A stretch of DNA of 33,063 bases from Acetobacteraceae bacterium (GCA_947446625.1 CANFIE010000002.1:1-33063), one strand, 5' to 3'; positions 8,701 to 17,884 are shown, counted from the stretch's first letter. Numbers and translations are program-made. Notes: generated by a model from the letters alone, not told the origin.

Positions 8701-9653
8701 TCCGCCACAATCCGCGCCATGCGGATGTAGTCACGCTGTCGCACGATATCCTGCTCCACAAAGCTGTTGAACGCCGCCACGCCCATGGTCAGCGGCAGGG
8801 CACCGCCGCGCGCCTGGGCCTCGCGCGTCGCCGGCAATTCCAAAATGGTATTCACTGCCGCATGCAGCCGCTCCACCACCGCATCCGGCGTGCCGCGCGG
8901 CGCCATCAGCCCCAGCCAGATCTCGGCCTGGTAGCCCGGCACCGTCTCGGCCACGGCGGGCAGGTCCGGCATCAGCGGGGTGCGCTGCGGCCCGGTGGTG
9001 GCCAGGCCCAGCACCCGGCCACTGGTAATCTGCTCCCGCATGGTCGGAATCGCGTCGAACATCATCGGCACCTGGCCGGCAATCAGCGCCGTCCGCGCCT
9101 CATTGCTGCCCCTGAAGGGAATATGGTTCAGCCGTATCCCCGCCATGCCGGCAAACACTTCCCCGGCAATATGGTAGGGCGTGCCGGGGCCGGAGGAGGC
9201 GAAGTCGATCGCCCCCGGTGCCGCCTTGGCCTTGGCAATCAACTCGGCCACGCTGCGCACGCCCAGGGCCGGGCTCACCGCCAGCACGTGGTAGGCCACG
9301 TTCACCGCCGCCACCGGCCGCAAATCCCGCAGCAGCACATAGGGCCGGTTGGGCAGCAGCGTCTCATTGGCGGTGTGGGTGTTCGACATCATCAGAATGG
9401 TGTGGCCATCGGTCGCCTTGGCCACCGCATCGGTGCCAATCACCGCGCCGGCGCCGGGCCGGTTCTCCACCACCACGGGTTGGCCCAGCGCCGCGGCCAG
9501 CGGCTCGGCCAGGAAGCGCGCCGCCACATCGGCGCTGCCACCCAGCCCGAACGGCACCACCAGCCGCACCGGCCGGCTGGGCCAGGCCGGCTGCGCCTGC
9601 GCCAAGGCCGGCGCCAGCACGGCCCCGGCCAGCAGATTTCTGCGATGCAGCAT
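8697..9653 (-). CDS. Bug/TctC-family substrate-binding protein (paralogue of the downstream gene)
   Basis: AWPSRPVRLVVPFGLGGSADVAARFLAEPLAAALGQPVVVENRPGAG. Start placed at the internal ATG at 9653 (MLHRRNLLAGAVLAPALAQAQ) because GGGAGGG lies just upstream. The ORF track start is 9692. Confidence 0.92.
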   Translation of the reverse strand: MLHRRNLLAGAVLAPALAQAQPAWPSRPVRLVVPFGLGGSADVAARFLAEPLAAALGQPVVVENRPGAGAVIGTDAVAKATDGHTILMMSNTHTANETLLPNRPYVLLRDLRPVAAVNVAYHVLAVSPALGVRSVAELIAKAKAAPGAIDFASSGPGTPYHIAGEVFAGMAGIRLNHIPFRGSNEARTALIAGQVPMMFDAIPTMREQITSGRVLGLATTGPQRTPLMPDLPAVAETVPGYQAEIWLGLMAPRGTPDAVVERLHAAVNTILELPATREAQARGGALPLTMGVAAFNSFVEQDIVRQRDYIRMARIVAE

Positions 9654-9725
9654 TTGCGCCCTCCCGTATTCCGGTAGGGAATATGCACTCATACCGCAGG
9701 GAATCCAGTGCGCCCGAGGGCGGAA

Positions 9726-10664
9726 TCAAGCCTTGATGTAGAAGGCCTCAATCTCACTGCCGAGAACCGCCGTCCGCTCGATCATTTCGGTCAGGAACTC
9801 GTGCATCCCGCCCTTCAAAATCCCATCGATCCGGCCGTAATGCAGGCGGGACTGCAATTCCCCCGCCAGCCGATGGCATTCGCCGCGCCGGCCACCCTGG
9901 CCCACGGCAATCGTCTCCAGCGTCTGCGCCACGTCTGAAAGGCAGGCCATCAGGCTGCGCGGCAGCTCGGGCCGCAAAATCAGCAGCTCGGCAATCTTCT
10001 TCGGCTGCAAGCGGTCGCGGTAAACCCACTGATAGGCGCGGCCGGCCGAAACCGACCGCAGCAGCGCCTGCCACTGGGCATGCGCCACGGCGCCATCGGC
10101 GGTGGGTTCCAGAATCTCGTGCCGCACATCCAGCAGCCGAGACGTGCAGTCGGCGCGTTCCAGCATGGTGCCCAGCTGCACGAACAGCTTGGCCTCGTCG
10201 CGCAGCATGGTGTCATGCGCCGCGCCGTTGAACAGCAGCACCCGCTCGCGCACCCATTCCAGGAAGCCCGGCAGCTTCTCGCCCTCGGTCGCCGCCGGCG
10301 GCAGCTTGCGCAACTCGTTCCAGGTATCGTTCAGGGTGGACCACATGGCCACGGTCAGCGCCGTGCGCACGCTGCGCGCATTGCTGCGCCCCGCCGCCAG
10401 GCAGCTGGCAATGGCCGAGGGATTCTCCTCGTCGAACACCAGCCAGTGCACCACCTTGTCCTGCACCGCGCGCTCGTGCTTCTCGAAGAAGCCGTAGTCG
10501 CAGCCGGCGGCCACCAGCAGGCTGCGCCAAACCTCCTCCTCGCCGGCCTCATCGCCAGCCACGCTGGCCATGCGGGAAGCAACCTCAAGCCCGCGGGCGA
10601 TATTGCCGGCGCGCTCCATGTAGCGGGCCAGCCAGAACAGGCAGTCTGCGGTGCGGCTCAGCAT
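9726..10664 (-). CDS. alpha-E domain-containing protein
   Basis: MLSRTADCLFWLARYMERAGNIARGLEV is the typical alpha-E N-terminus; overlaps a circularly permuted ATP-grasp gene. Confidence 0.9.
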   Translation of the reverse strand: MLSRTADCLFWLARYMERAGNIARGLEVASRMASVAGDEAGEEEVWRSLLVAAGCDYGFFEKHERAVQDKVVHWLVFDEENPSAIASCLAAGRSNARSVRTALTVAMWSTLNDTWNELRKLPPAATEGEKLPGFLEWVRERVLLFNGAAHDTMLRDEAKLFVQLGTMLERADCTSRLLDVRHEILEPTADGAVAHAQWQALLRSVSAGRAYQWVYRDRLQPKKIAELLILRPELPRSLMACLSDVAQTLETIAVGQGGRRGECHRLAGELQSRLHYGRIDGILKGGMHEFLTEMIERTAVLGSEIEAFYIKA

Positions 10665-12217
10665 TGCTGCTGCTCCTGGCTGATGGCGGCTTCCAGCGGG
10701 CCTTCGCCCTCCAGCACCCAGGTATCCTTGGTACCGCCGCCCTGGCTGCTGTTCACTACCAGGCTCCCCTCGCGCAGCGCCACGCGGGTCAGCCCGCCCG
10801 GCACAATCCGCACATCCTTGCCGCTGAGCACGAAGGGCCGCAAATCCACATGCCGCGGCGCCACCCCGGCCTCCACCAGCGTCGGGCAGGTGGAAAGCGC
10901 CAGGGTCGGCTGGGCAATGTAGTCACCCGGCTTGGCTTTGATCCTGTCGGCAAAGTCGGCGCGCTCAGCCGCCGTGGCATGCGGGCCCACCAGCATGCCG
11001 TAGCCGCCGCTGCCCTTGCACAGCTTCACCACCAGCTCGTCCAGATGCTCCAGCACGTATTTGCGGTCGTCATCGCGCTCGCACAAATAGGTCGGCACAT
11101 TGGCGATCAAGGGTTCCTCACCCAGATAAAACCGCACCATATCCGGCACATAGGGGTAAATCGCCTTGTCATCGGCAATGCCGCCGCCCGGCGCATTGGC
11201 CAGCGCCACATTGCCGGCCAGGTAGGCGCTCATCAGCCCCGGCACGCCCACCAGGCTGTCCTCGCGGAACACCTGCGGGTCCAGGAACTCGTCATCAATG
11301 CGGCGGTAGATCACATCCACCCGCTTCGGCCCGGCGGTGGTGCGCATGTACACGCGCTTGTCCTGCACCAGCAGGTCGGCGCCCTCCACCACTTCAATGC
11401 CCATCTCATCGGCCAGGAAGCAGTGTTCGTAATACGCGCTGTTGAACGGCCCCGGCGTCAGCAACACCACATTCGGCTCACCCGGGCAGTTGGGCGGCGC
11501 GGCCTCCTTCAGCGTGGTCAACAATTCCTCGGGGTAATGCGCCACCGGGGCAATCCGGTGCCGATGGCACAGCCGCGGAAACAGCCGCAGCATCGCCTCG
11601 CGGTTTTCCAGCATGTAGGAAACACCGGAAGGCGTGCGGCAATTATCCTCCAGCACGTAGAATTTGTCCGGCCCCGTCCGCACCAGGTCAATGCCCGAGA
11701 TATGCGTGTAGATGCCCCCCGGCGGCTTGAACCCGGCCATGATCGGCCGCCGCGCCTCATTCTGCACCACCAGCGCTTCTGGGATCTTGCCGGCGCGGAT
11801 GATCTCCTTCCCGCCATACACATCCGCCAGAAAGGCGTTCAGCGCCCGCACCCGCTGGGTCAGCCCCGTGGCCAGGCGTTGCCATTCGGCCTGGGCCAGA
11901 ATGCGCGGAATGATGTCGAAGGGGATCAACCGCTCGGGGTCACCGCCCTCGCCATAGACGGCGAAGGTAATGCCTATCCGGCGGAACAGCAGTTCGGCCT
12001 CGCCGCGCTTGCGCAGCAACTCCTCTCGCGGGGTATTGGCAAGCCAACGCTCAATTTGGGCATAGGCAGCGGCCGGAGGCACCTGATTGGCAAGGCCGAG
12101 CATCTCATCATAGGCAACCGGTGTCGCATGCACTGGCGATGGGTCTTTCCTGGTCCTGACCGTGGCGATCATCTGCCGCAGGGCATCACGGCCCGGCCCC
12201 GTTGCGCAAGCCGCCAT
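10658..12217 (-). CDS. circularly permuted type 2 ATP-grasp protein
   Basis: VQNEARRPIMAGFKPPGGIYTHISGIDLVRTGPDKFYVLEDNCRTPSGVSYMLENREAM; VNSSQGGGTKDTWVL at the C-terminus. Confidence 0.92.
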   Translation of the reverse strand: MAACATGPGRDALRQMIATVRTRKDPSPVHATPVAYDEMLGLANQVPPAAAYAQIERWLANTPREELLRKRGEAELLFRRIGITFAVYGEGGDPERLIPFDIIPRILAQAEWQRLATGLTQRVRALNAFLADVYGGKEIIRAGKIPEALVVQNEARRPIMAGFKPPGGIYTHISGIDLVRTGPDKFYVLEDNCRTPSGVSYMLENREAMLRLFPRLCHRHRIAPVAHYPEELLTTLKEAAPPNCPGEPNVVLLTPGPFNSAYYEHCFLADEMGIEVVEGADLLVQDKRVYMRTTAGPKRVDVIYRRIDDEFLDPQVFREDSLVGVPGLMSAYLAGNVALANAPGGGIADDKAIYPYVPDMVRFYLGEEPLIANVPTYLCERDDDRKYVLEHLDELVVKLCKGSGGYGMLVGPHATAAERADFADRIKAKPGDYIAQPTLALSTCPTLVEAGVAPRHVDLRPFVLSGKDVRIVPGGLTRVALREGSLVVNSSQGGGTKDTWVLEGEGPLEAAISQEQQQC

Positions 12218-12362
12218 CGTTCAAATTCGATAATCTCTGGCGCGTCCTCCGCCCGCAAAACGGGCAACTGCCCCAAATCACTCCAATTCGCTGCCCCGCT
12301 TCAACCCATGGACGCCGCGCCATCCCTGCCTATGCTTGGCCGCACAGAAGGGGAAATGCAGC

Positions 12363-14003
12363 ATGCCACAGGGGAATAGCGGGCTGACCGGCGCGGGCGC
12401 GGTGGCCCAGGCCATGCGGGCGGCCGGCGTGGCGCGGGTTTATGGCGTGCCGGGCGGTGGCTCCAGCCTGGACCTCATCGCCGCGCTGAAGGCCGAGGGC
12501 ATCAGCTTCATCCTGGCCCGGCAGGAAACCGCCGCCGTCATCATGGCCGGGGCCGAGGCCGAGATAACCCACCAGCCCAGCGCCGCCCTGGTGACGCGTG
12601 GTCCCGGCGTGGGCAATGCCGCCAATGGCATGGCCGTGGCCAGCCTGGAACGCAACGCGGTGATGCTGGTGGCGGACGGCTTTCCGCCAGGCGAACGTGC
12701 CTACGCCAACCACCAGTATTTCGACCACGCCGCCATGCTGCGCCCCGTGACCAAGGCCGCCGCCCAAGCGCTGGAGGCCGAATCGGCCTGCGCCGCCATC
12801 ACTGCCACCCTGCTGGATACCGCCATGGCCGCCCCGCGTGGCCCGGTGCTGCTGGAACTCAGCGGCCGCGCCGCCAAGGCCCCGGCCCCTGCCCTGCCGG
12901 TGACCCACAACGCCGCCCCCACCACGGCGCCCGGCGCCTCCGCCCTGGCCGCCGCCCGCGCCATCCTCGCCAAGGCTCAGCGCCCCGCTTTGGTGGCCGG
13001 GCTGGAAGCCACCACCCCCGAAGCCACCGCCGCCCTGCGCGCCCTGGCCGAAGCGCTGGGCTGCCCCACTTTGGTAACCTACAAGGCCAAAGGCGTGCTG
13101 CCCGACGCTCACCCGCTATTCGGCGGCGTGTTCACCGCCAGCCATGCCGAGGCCGCGCTGCTGCACCAGGCCGACGCCATTGTGCTGGTGGGCGCCGACC
13201 CGGTGGAGTTCTTCGCCCAGCCCTGGCGCTACGCCGCCCCGGTGATCGACCTGGGCACCGCGCCCCGCCCGCTGCATTACCGCACCCCGGATGTGGCGCT
13301 GTACGGCCCGCTGGCCCCGGCCCTGGCCGCCCTGGCCGCAGGCGCCGCCCGCAGCACCTGGACCGCCGCCGAGATCGGCGCCGCCCGTGACGCCTGGGCC
13401 GGCAGCCTGCGCAACCGCGCCGGTGGCAATGCCGGGCTTTCCCCTACCGAAGTGGTGGAGCAGGCCCAGGCGGCCTGCCGCCGCGCCGCCCGTCACCCGC
13501 GCATCAGCGTGGATGCCGGCGCGCATATGTTCCCCTGCACCAGCTTCTGGCAGGCCGAGCACCCCGGCGACCTGCTGATCTCCAACGGCCTGGCCAGCAT
13601 GGGCTACGCCCTGCCCGCCGGCATCGCCGCGGCGCTGGTGGACCCCTCGCGCGGCGCCCTGGCCTTCACCGGAGATGGCGGCCTGCTGATGTGCCTGGGC
13701 GAGTTGGCCACCGCCGCCGCGCTGGGCGTGAAGCTGACCGTGGTGGTGTTCAACGACGCCACGCTCAGCCTGATCGACATCAAGAAGGAACAGCGCGAAA
13801 TGCCCGAAGGCTCGCTGGGCTGGCCGATGGTGGACTTCGTCAGCGTCATGCAGGGCTGCGGCGGCCTGGGCCTGCGCGCCCGCACCGCCGAGGAATACGC
13901 GGCGGCGCTGGACCAGGCGCTGGCCCATGAAGGACCAGCCCTGGTGGATGTGCTGGTGGACCCGGGCAGCTACCCGGCGCAGATCAAGGCACTTCGGGGT
14001 TAG
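12363..14003 (+). CDS. thiamine pyrophosphate-dependent enzyme, acetolactate synthase large-subunit-like
   Basis: VYGVPGGGSSLDLIAAL, ILARQETAAVIMAGAEAE, TPP motif FTGDGGLLMCLGELATAAALGVKLTVVVFNDATLSLI. ATG at 12363 rather than 12336. Confidence 0.88.
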   Translation: MPQGNSGLTGAGAVAQAMRAAGVARVYGVPGGGSSLDLIAALKAEGISFILARQETAAVIMAGAEAEITHQPSAALVTRGPGVGNAANGMAVASLERNAVMLVADGFPPGERAYANHQYFDHAAMLRPVTKAAAQALEAESACAAITATLLDTAMAAPRGPVLLELSGRAAKAPAPALPVTHNAAPTTAPGASALAAARAILAKAQRPALVAGLEATTPEATAALRALAEALGCPTLVTYKAKGVLPDAHPLFGGVFTASHAEAALLHQADAIVLVGADPVEFFAQPWRYAAPVIDLGTAPRPLHYRTPDVALYGPLAPALAALAAGAARSTWTAAEIGAARDAWAGSLRNRAGGNAGLSPTEVVEQAQAACRRAARHPRISVDAGAHMFPCTSFWQAEHPGDLLISNGLASMGYALPAGIAAALVDPSRGALAFTGDGGLLMCLGELATAAALGVKLTVVVFNDATLSLIDIKKEQREMPEGSLGWPMVDFVSVMQGCGGLGLRARTAEEYAAALDQALAHEGPALVDVLVDPGSYPAQIKALRG

Positions 14004-14024
14004 GACCCGAAGCGCCGCTCGCCC

Positions 14025-15431
14025 TCAGGCCAAGGGCGAGCGCTTGTGCCAGTCGGTCACCTGCTGGAAGGCATCGGCTGCGCGCAGCACGGTGCTTTCG
14101 GCAAAGGGCCGCGCCGCCAATTGCAGCCCCACCGGCAGCCCCCGATCATCAAACCCGCAGGGAATGCTGATGGTGGGCAGGCCGAGATAGTTGAACGGCC
14201 GCGTATTGGCCGAAACCGCCATGAAGCGCGACCAATTCTCCGGGTTCACGTCAATATCGGTTTCCGCCAGCGTCGGCACCCGGGTCTTCACCGTGGGCGT
14301 CGCCACCACATCAAACCCATTCATCGCCTCGGCCACGAATTGCCGCAGCAGCGGCCCCCGCCGGGCCAGCGATTCAATGTAGTAATGCGCCGGCATGGCA
14401 TAGCCGCCGAACAGCCGCGCATTCAGATGAATGGCATAATCCTGCGGATAGTCGCGCATCCAGTTGGCGTGAATGGCGGCACCCTCGGCGCGGCTGATCA
14501 CGGCGGTATAGGCGTTGATCGCCGCCATGCTCGGCGCCGCAACATACTGCACCGTGGCGCCCTGCGCCTTCAGCACCGCCAGCGCCTCCTCAAACGCCTT
14601 CACCACCGGCTCATCGGCGCCATCCATGAACGATGTGGCGCACACCGCCACGCGCAGCCCGCGCAGCTCGCCGGTCAGCGCCGCCTCGTAATCCGGCACC
14701 GCCTCGCGCGCGCTGGTGGCGTCGTACGGGTCATGCCCGGCGGTGATGGCCAGAAACCGCGCCGCATCCCGCGCCGTGCGCACCAGCGGCCCGACATTGT
14801 CGGCGCTGAACGAAAGCGGCATCACCCCATGGCGCGAAACCCGGGTCTGCGTCGCCTTCAGCCCGGTCACGCCGCAAATGCTGGCCGGCAGCCGGATGGA
14901 ACCACCCGTGTCACTGCCCAGCGCCGCATAGAACAACCGCCCCGCCACGCCCGAACCCGAGCCGGAGGACGAGCCGCCGGTGCAGTAGTCCACATTCCAC
15001 GGGTTGTGGCAGTGGCCGTAATGCGCGTTGTGCCCGGTGGGGTTCTGCGCGAACTCCGCCATGTTCAACGTGCCCATGTCGATGGCGCCGGCGGCGTCCA
15101 GCTTCATCAGCACGGTCGCGGTCTTGTCGGCCACGAAGTCCTGGCGGATTTTGCTGCCGCAGGTGCTCACCTTGCCGGCGCGGTAGTACATGTCCTTGTG
15201 CATCATTGGCACGCCGGCCAGCGGCCCGGCCTTGATGCCCACGGCCCGTGCCTTGTCGGCAGCGGCGGCGGCGGCCAGCGCGGCCTCGCCCTCCAGCCGA
15301 ATGGTCACGTTCAGCGCCGGGTTATGCGCCGCAATCCGCGCCAGGCTGGTCTGCACCAGCGCCTCGGCCTTCACCTCGCCCTTGGCGAAGGCGTCGGCCG
15401 CCTCGGTCATCGAAAGCTCGGCGAGGCTCAT
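14025..15431 (-). CDS. amidase (GatA/AtzE-like amidase signature family)
   Basis: GVPMMHKDMYYRAGKVSTCGSK (Lys) and GGSSSGSGSGVAGRLFYAALGSDTGGSIRLPASICGVTGLKAT (Ser-Ser-Lys signature). Confidence 0.93.
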   Translation of the reverse strand: MSLAELSMTEAADAFAKGEVKAEALVQTSLARIAAHNPALNVTIRLEGEAALAAAAAADKARAVGIKAGPLAGVPMMHKDMYYRAGKVSTCGSKIRQDFVADKTATVLMKLDAAGAIDMGTLNMAEFAQNPTGHNAHYGHCHNPWNVDYCTGGSSSGSGSGVAGRLFYAALGSDTGGSIRLPASICGVTGLKATQTRVSRHGVMPLSFSADNVGPLVRTARDAARFLAITAGHDPYDATSAREAVPDYEAALTGELRGLRVAVCATSFMDGADEPVVKAFEEALAVLKAQGATVQYVAAPSMAAINAYTAVISRAEGAAIHANWMRDYPQDYAIHLNARLFGGYAMPAHYYIESLARRGPLLRQFVAEAMNGFDVVATPTVKTRVPTLAETDIDVNPENWSRFMAVSANTRPFNYLGLPTISIPCGFDDRGLPVGLQLAARPFAESTVLRAADAFQQVTDWHKRSPLA

Positions 15432-15634
15432 GCGCCCGGCTCCATGCAGTCGCGCATGGCAAGCTCGAAGGATGACGGCTCATCCTCGAACACCATGGTG
15501 CCGCGCAGCTTTTCCAGCTCGGCAATCAGCCCGACCATATCGGCCAGGCCATGCCGCGCCGCGGCATTCGGGCATTCAACGCCACTCCAGCGACGAATCG
15601 CCTCCATGGTTGGCACGACGAGTTCGGGTTCCAT
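15428..15634 (-). CDS. small (68 aa) amidase-associated protein, possibly GatC/AtzG-like
   Basis: MEPELVVPTMEAIRRWSGVECPNAAARHGLADMVGLIAELEKLRGTMVFEDEPSSFELAMRDCMEPGA. Preceded on the minus strand by AAGGGG and ending in a 4-nt overlap with the amidase ATG. Shown in the ORF track only as part of a longer frame (15428..16210). Confidence 0.7.
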   Translation of the reverse strand: MEPELVVPTMEAIRRWSGVECPNAAARHGLADMVGLIAELEKLRGTMVFEDEPSSFELAMRDCMEPGA

Positions 15635-15746
15635 GCGTTCTGCCCCTTGGCTATGCAGTGGTGCCGGCATCCTGTGCCGCGTGCGGGGGCTTCGCAAGCC
15701 GCATGCCGCGTGGCAGCCTTGGCCGCAACAAAAGGGAAGTTCCGCC

Positions 15747-16718
15747 ATGAAGGTTGCATTGACCGAGCCGATCGAGCCCATTGGCATGCAGGTGCTGCAG
15801 GCGGCGGGGCTGGAGATCGCCATTGGCCGCGGCGGCGCGCAAACGCCGGACGAAATCCGCGCCCTCTGCCACGACGCCGATGCCGTCATCGTCCGCCAAC
15901 TCCTGCCGCCTGACCTCGCCAGCCATTGCCCGAAGCTGCGCATCGCCTCGCGCCACGGCGTGGGCGTGGATCTCATCCCGGTGGAGCAATGCACGGCGGA
16001 AGGCGTCATCGTCTCCAACGTGCCCGGCGCCAATGCCGATGCGGTGGCCGAGTTCGTGGTGGCGCAGATGCTGGCCGCCACCCGCAACGCCCAGGCCATG
16101 AGCGCCACGCTGCTGCGCGAAGGCTGGATGCCGGCCCGCGCCATGAGCGCCCAGGCGGTGGAGCTGCGCGGCAAGACGCTCGGCATTGTCGGCGTTGGCG
16201 CCATCGGCACTCGGCTGGCGGAAATCGCCCATCACGGCTTCCGCATGCAGGTGCTTGGCCACCAGCGCCGGCCCGAGGCACTGCCCGGCTTCGTCAGCTA
16301 TGCCAGCCTGGAGGATCTGTTCAGCCAAAGCGACTTCATCGCCCTGGCCTGCCCCTTGACGCCCGAAACCCGCGGCCTTGCCTCCGCCGCGCTCATCGCC
16401 CGCATGAAGCCCAGCGCCTGGCTCTGCAATGTCTCGCGCGGCGGCACGGTGGACGAACCCGCGCTGGTTGCCGCCTTGCAGCAAAAGCGCATCGGCGGTG
16501 CGGCGCTGGATGTCTTCGCCAGCCAGCCCCTGGCCGCCGACCACCCGCTGCGCGCCTTGCCCAATGTGGTGCTCTCGCCGCATTGCGCCGGCATCTCGAA
16601 TGAAAGCGCCACCCGCATGAGCCAGGTGAGCGCCGAGGAAGTGGTGCGCGTGCTGCGCGGCGAAAAGCCGCAGAACTTCATCAACCCCGAAGTTTGGGAA
16701 AGGCGCCGCCGGCCATGA
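15747..16718 (+). CDS. D-2-hydroxyacid dehydrogenase family (phosphoglycerate dehydrogenase-like)
   Basis: SRHGVGVDLIP, GKTLGIVGVGAIGTRLA (NAD-binding), NVSRGGTVDEPALVAAL, VVLSPHCAG. AAGGGAAG RBS before ATG 15747; the ORF track start at 14046 is too far upstream. Confidence 0.92.
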   Translation: MKVALTEPIEPIGMQVLQAAGLEIAIGRGGAQTPDEIRALCHDADAVIVRQLLPPDLASHCPKLRIASRHGVGVDLIPVEQCTAEGVIVSNVPGANADAVAEFVVAQMLAATRNAQAMSATLLREGWMPARAMSAQAVELRGKTLGIVGVGAIGTRLAEIAHHGFRMQVLGHQRRPEALPGFVSYASLEDLFSQSDFIALACPLTPETRGLASAALIARMKPSAWLCNVSRGGTVDEPALVAALQQKRIGGAALDVFASQPLAADHPLRALPNVVLSPHCAGISNESATRMSQVSAEEVVRVLRGEKPQNFINPEVWERRRRP

Positions 16719-17884
16719 AGATCACCAGCCTGCGCGCCACCTGGGTGCATGTGCCGATTCCGCCGGAACGCCAGCACCTCTCCGACTTCGGCAAGCAGCC
16801 GAGCTTCGACAGCGTCATCGTCCGCATCGAAACCGATGCCGGCATCGCCGGCTGGGGCGAGGCCAAGGCCGGCGTGGCCAGCACCGCCAGCTGCGCCGGC
16901 CTGGCCGCCATCATCAACCAGGATTTCGCGCCGATATTGCTGGGCCAGGACCCGCGCGAGATCAGCCATATTTGGGACACGCTGTACAACTACCCACGCC
17001 AGGGCTTCGCTGTGGCCGAAGGCCATGTCTTCCCCACCCTTGGCCGGCGCGGGCTCTCCATCAGCGCCATTGCCGGCGTGGACCTGGCGTTGTGGGACAT
17101 CCTCGGCAAGTCGCTCAACGCCCCGGTCTGGCGCCTGCTGGGCGGCCGCCGCGCCGCCAAAATGCCGGCCTATGCCAGTGGCGGCTGGGCCGATGCGGCA
17201 AACATCGGCGCGCAGCTGCTCGGCTATATTGAAAAGGGCGGCTTCGGCGCGGTGAAGATGCGCGTCGGCATCATGGATGGCTCGCCCGCCGCCTCGGCCG
17301 CCCGCGTCCGCGCCGCCCGCGCCGCGCTGGGGCCGAATGTGAAGCTGATGGCCGATGCCCACGGCACCTGGACCGTGGCCGAAGCCAAATCCTTCTGCCG
17401 CATGGTGGAGGATTGCGACCTGTTCTGGTTCGAGGAACCGGTTTCCGCCGATGACAAGCAGGGCCAGGCCGAAGTGCGCCGCAGCAGCGCCGTGCCCATC
17501 AGCAGCGGCGAAAGCGAGTTCACCCGGCATGACTTCCGCGAGCTGTGCGAGCTGCGCGCGCTGGACGTATTGCAGCCCGACCTCGCCATTGCCGGTGGCC
17601 TGACCGAAGGCGTGCGCATCGGCGCCCTGGCCAGCGCCTTCAACCTGCGCCTGGCGCCGCATCTGTGGTCCGGCGCGCCGGCCTTCGCCGCCGGGCTGCA
17701 TCTGGCCGCCAGCAGCAGCGCCGGCTTCATCCTGGAATACTCGCTGGGCCATAACCCCATGCTGCACGAACTCATCGAGGAAGATTTCCCGGTGAAGGAC
17801 GGCTTTGTGGAAGTGCCGGACCGCCCTGGCCTCGGCATCACCGTGCGCGAGGATTTCATCGCCCGCCACGCCCGCGCTGCGTGA
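16715..17884 (+). CDS. enolase-superfamily dehydratase/racemase (mandelate racemase/muconate lactonizing enzyme family)
   Basis: GGFGAVKMRVG, LMADAHGTWT, FWFEEPVSADD, SSGESEFTRHDF, LAPHLWSGAP. ATGA overlap with the preceding dehydrogenase. Confidence 0.92.
   Translation: MKITSLRATWVHVPIPPERQHLSDFGKQPSFDSVIVRIETDAGIAGWGEAKAGVASTASCAGLAAIINQDFAPILLGQDPREISHIWDTLYNYPRQGFAVAEGHVFPTLGRRGLSISAIAGVDLALWDILGKSLNAPVWRLLGGRRAAKMPAYASGGWADAANIGAQLLGYIEKGGFGAVKMRVGIMDGSPAASAARVRAARAALGPNVKLMADAHGTWTVAEAKSFCRMVEDCDLFWFEEPVSADDKQGQAEVRRSSAVPISSGESEFTRHDFRELCELRALDVLQPDLAIAGGLTEGVRIGALASAFNLRLAPHLWSGAPAFAAGLHLAASSSAGFILEYSLGHNPMLHELIEEDFPVKDGFVEVPDRPGLGITVREDFIARHARAA

Noticed and set aside
10664-12379. 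571-aa plus-strand ORF
   Set aside because: Antisense to the CP-ATP-grasp gene, with no recognisable domain.
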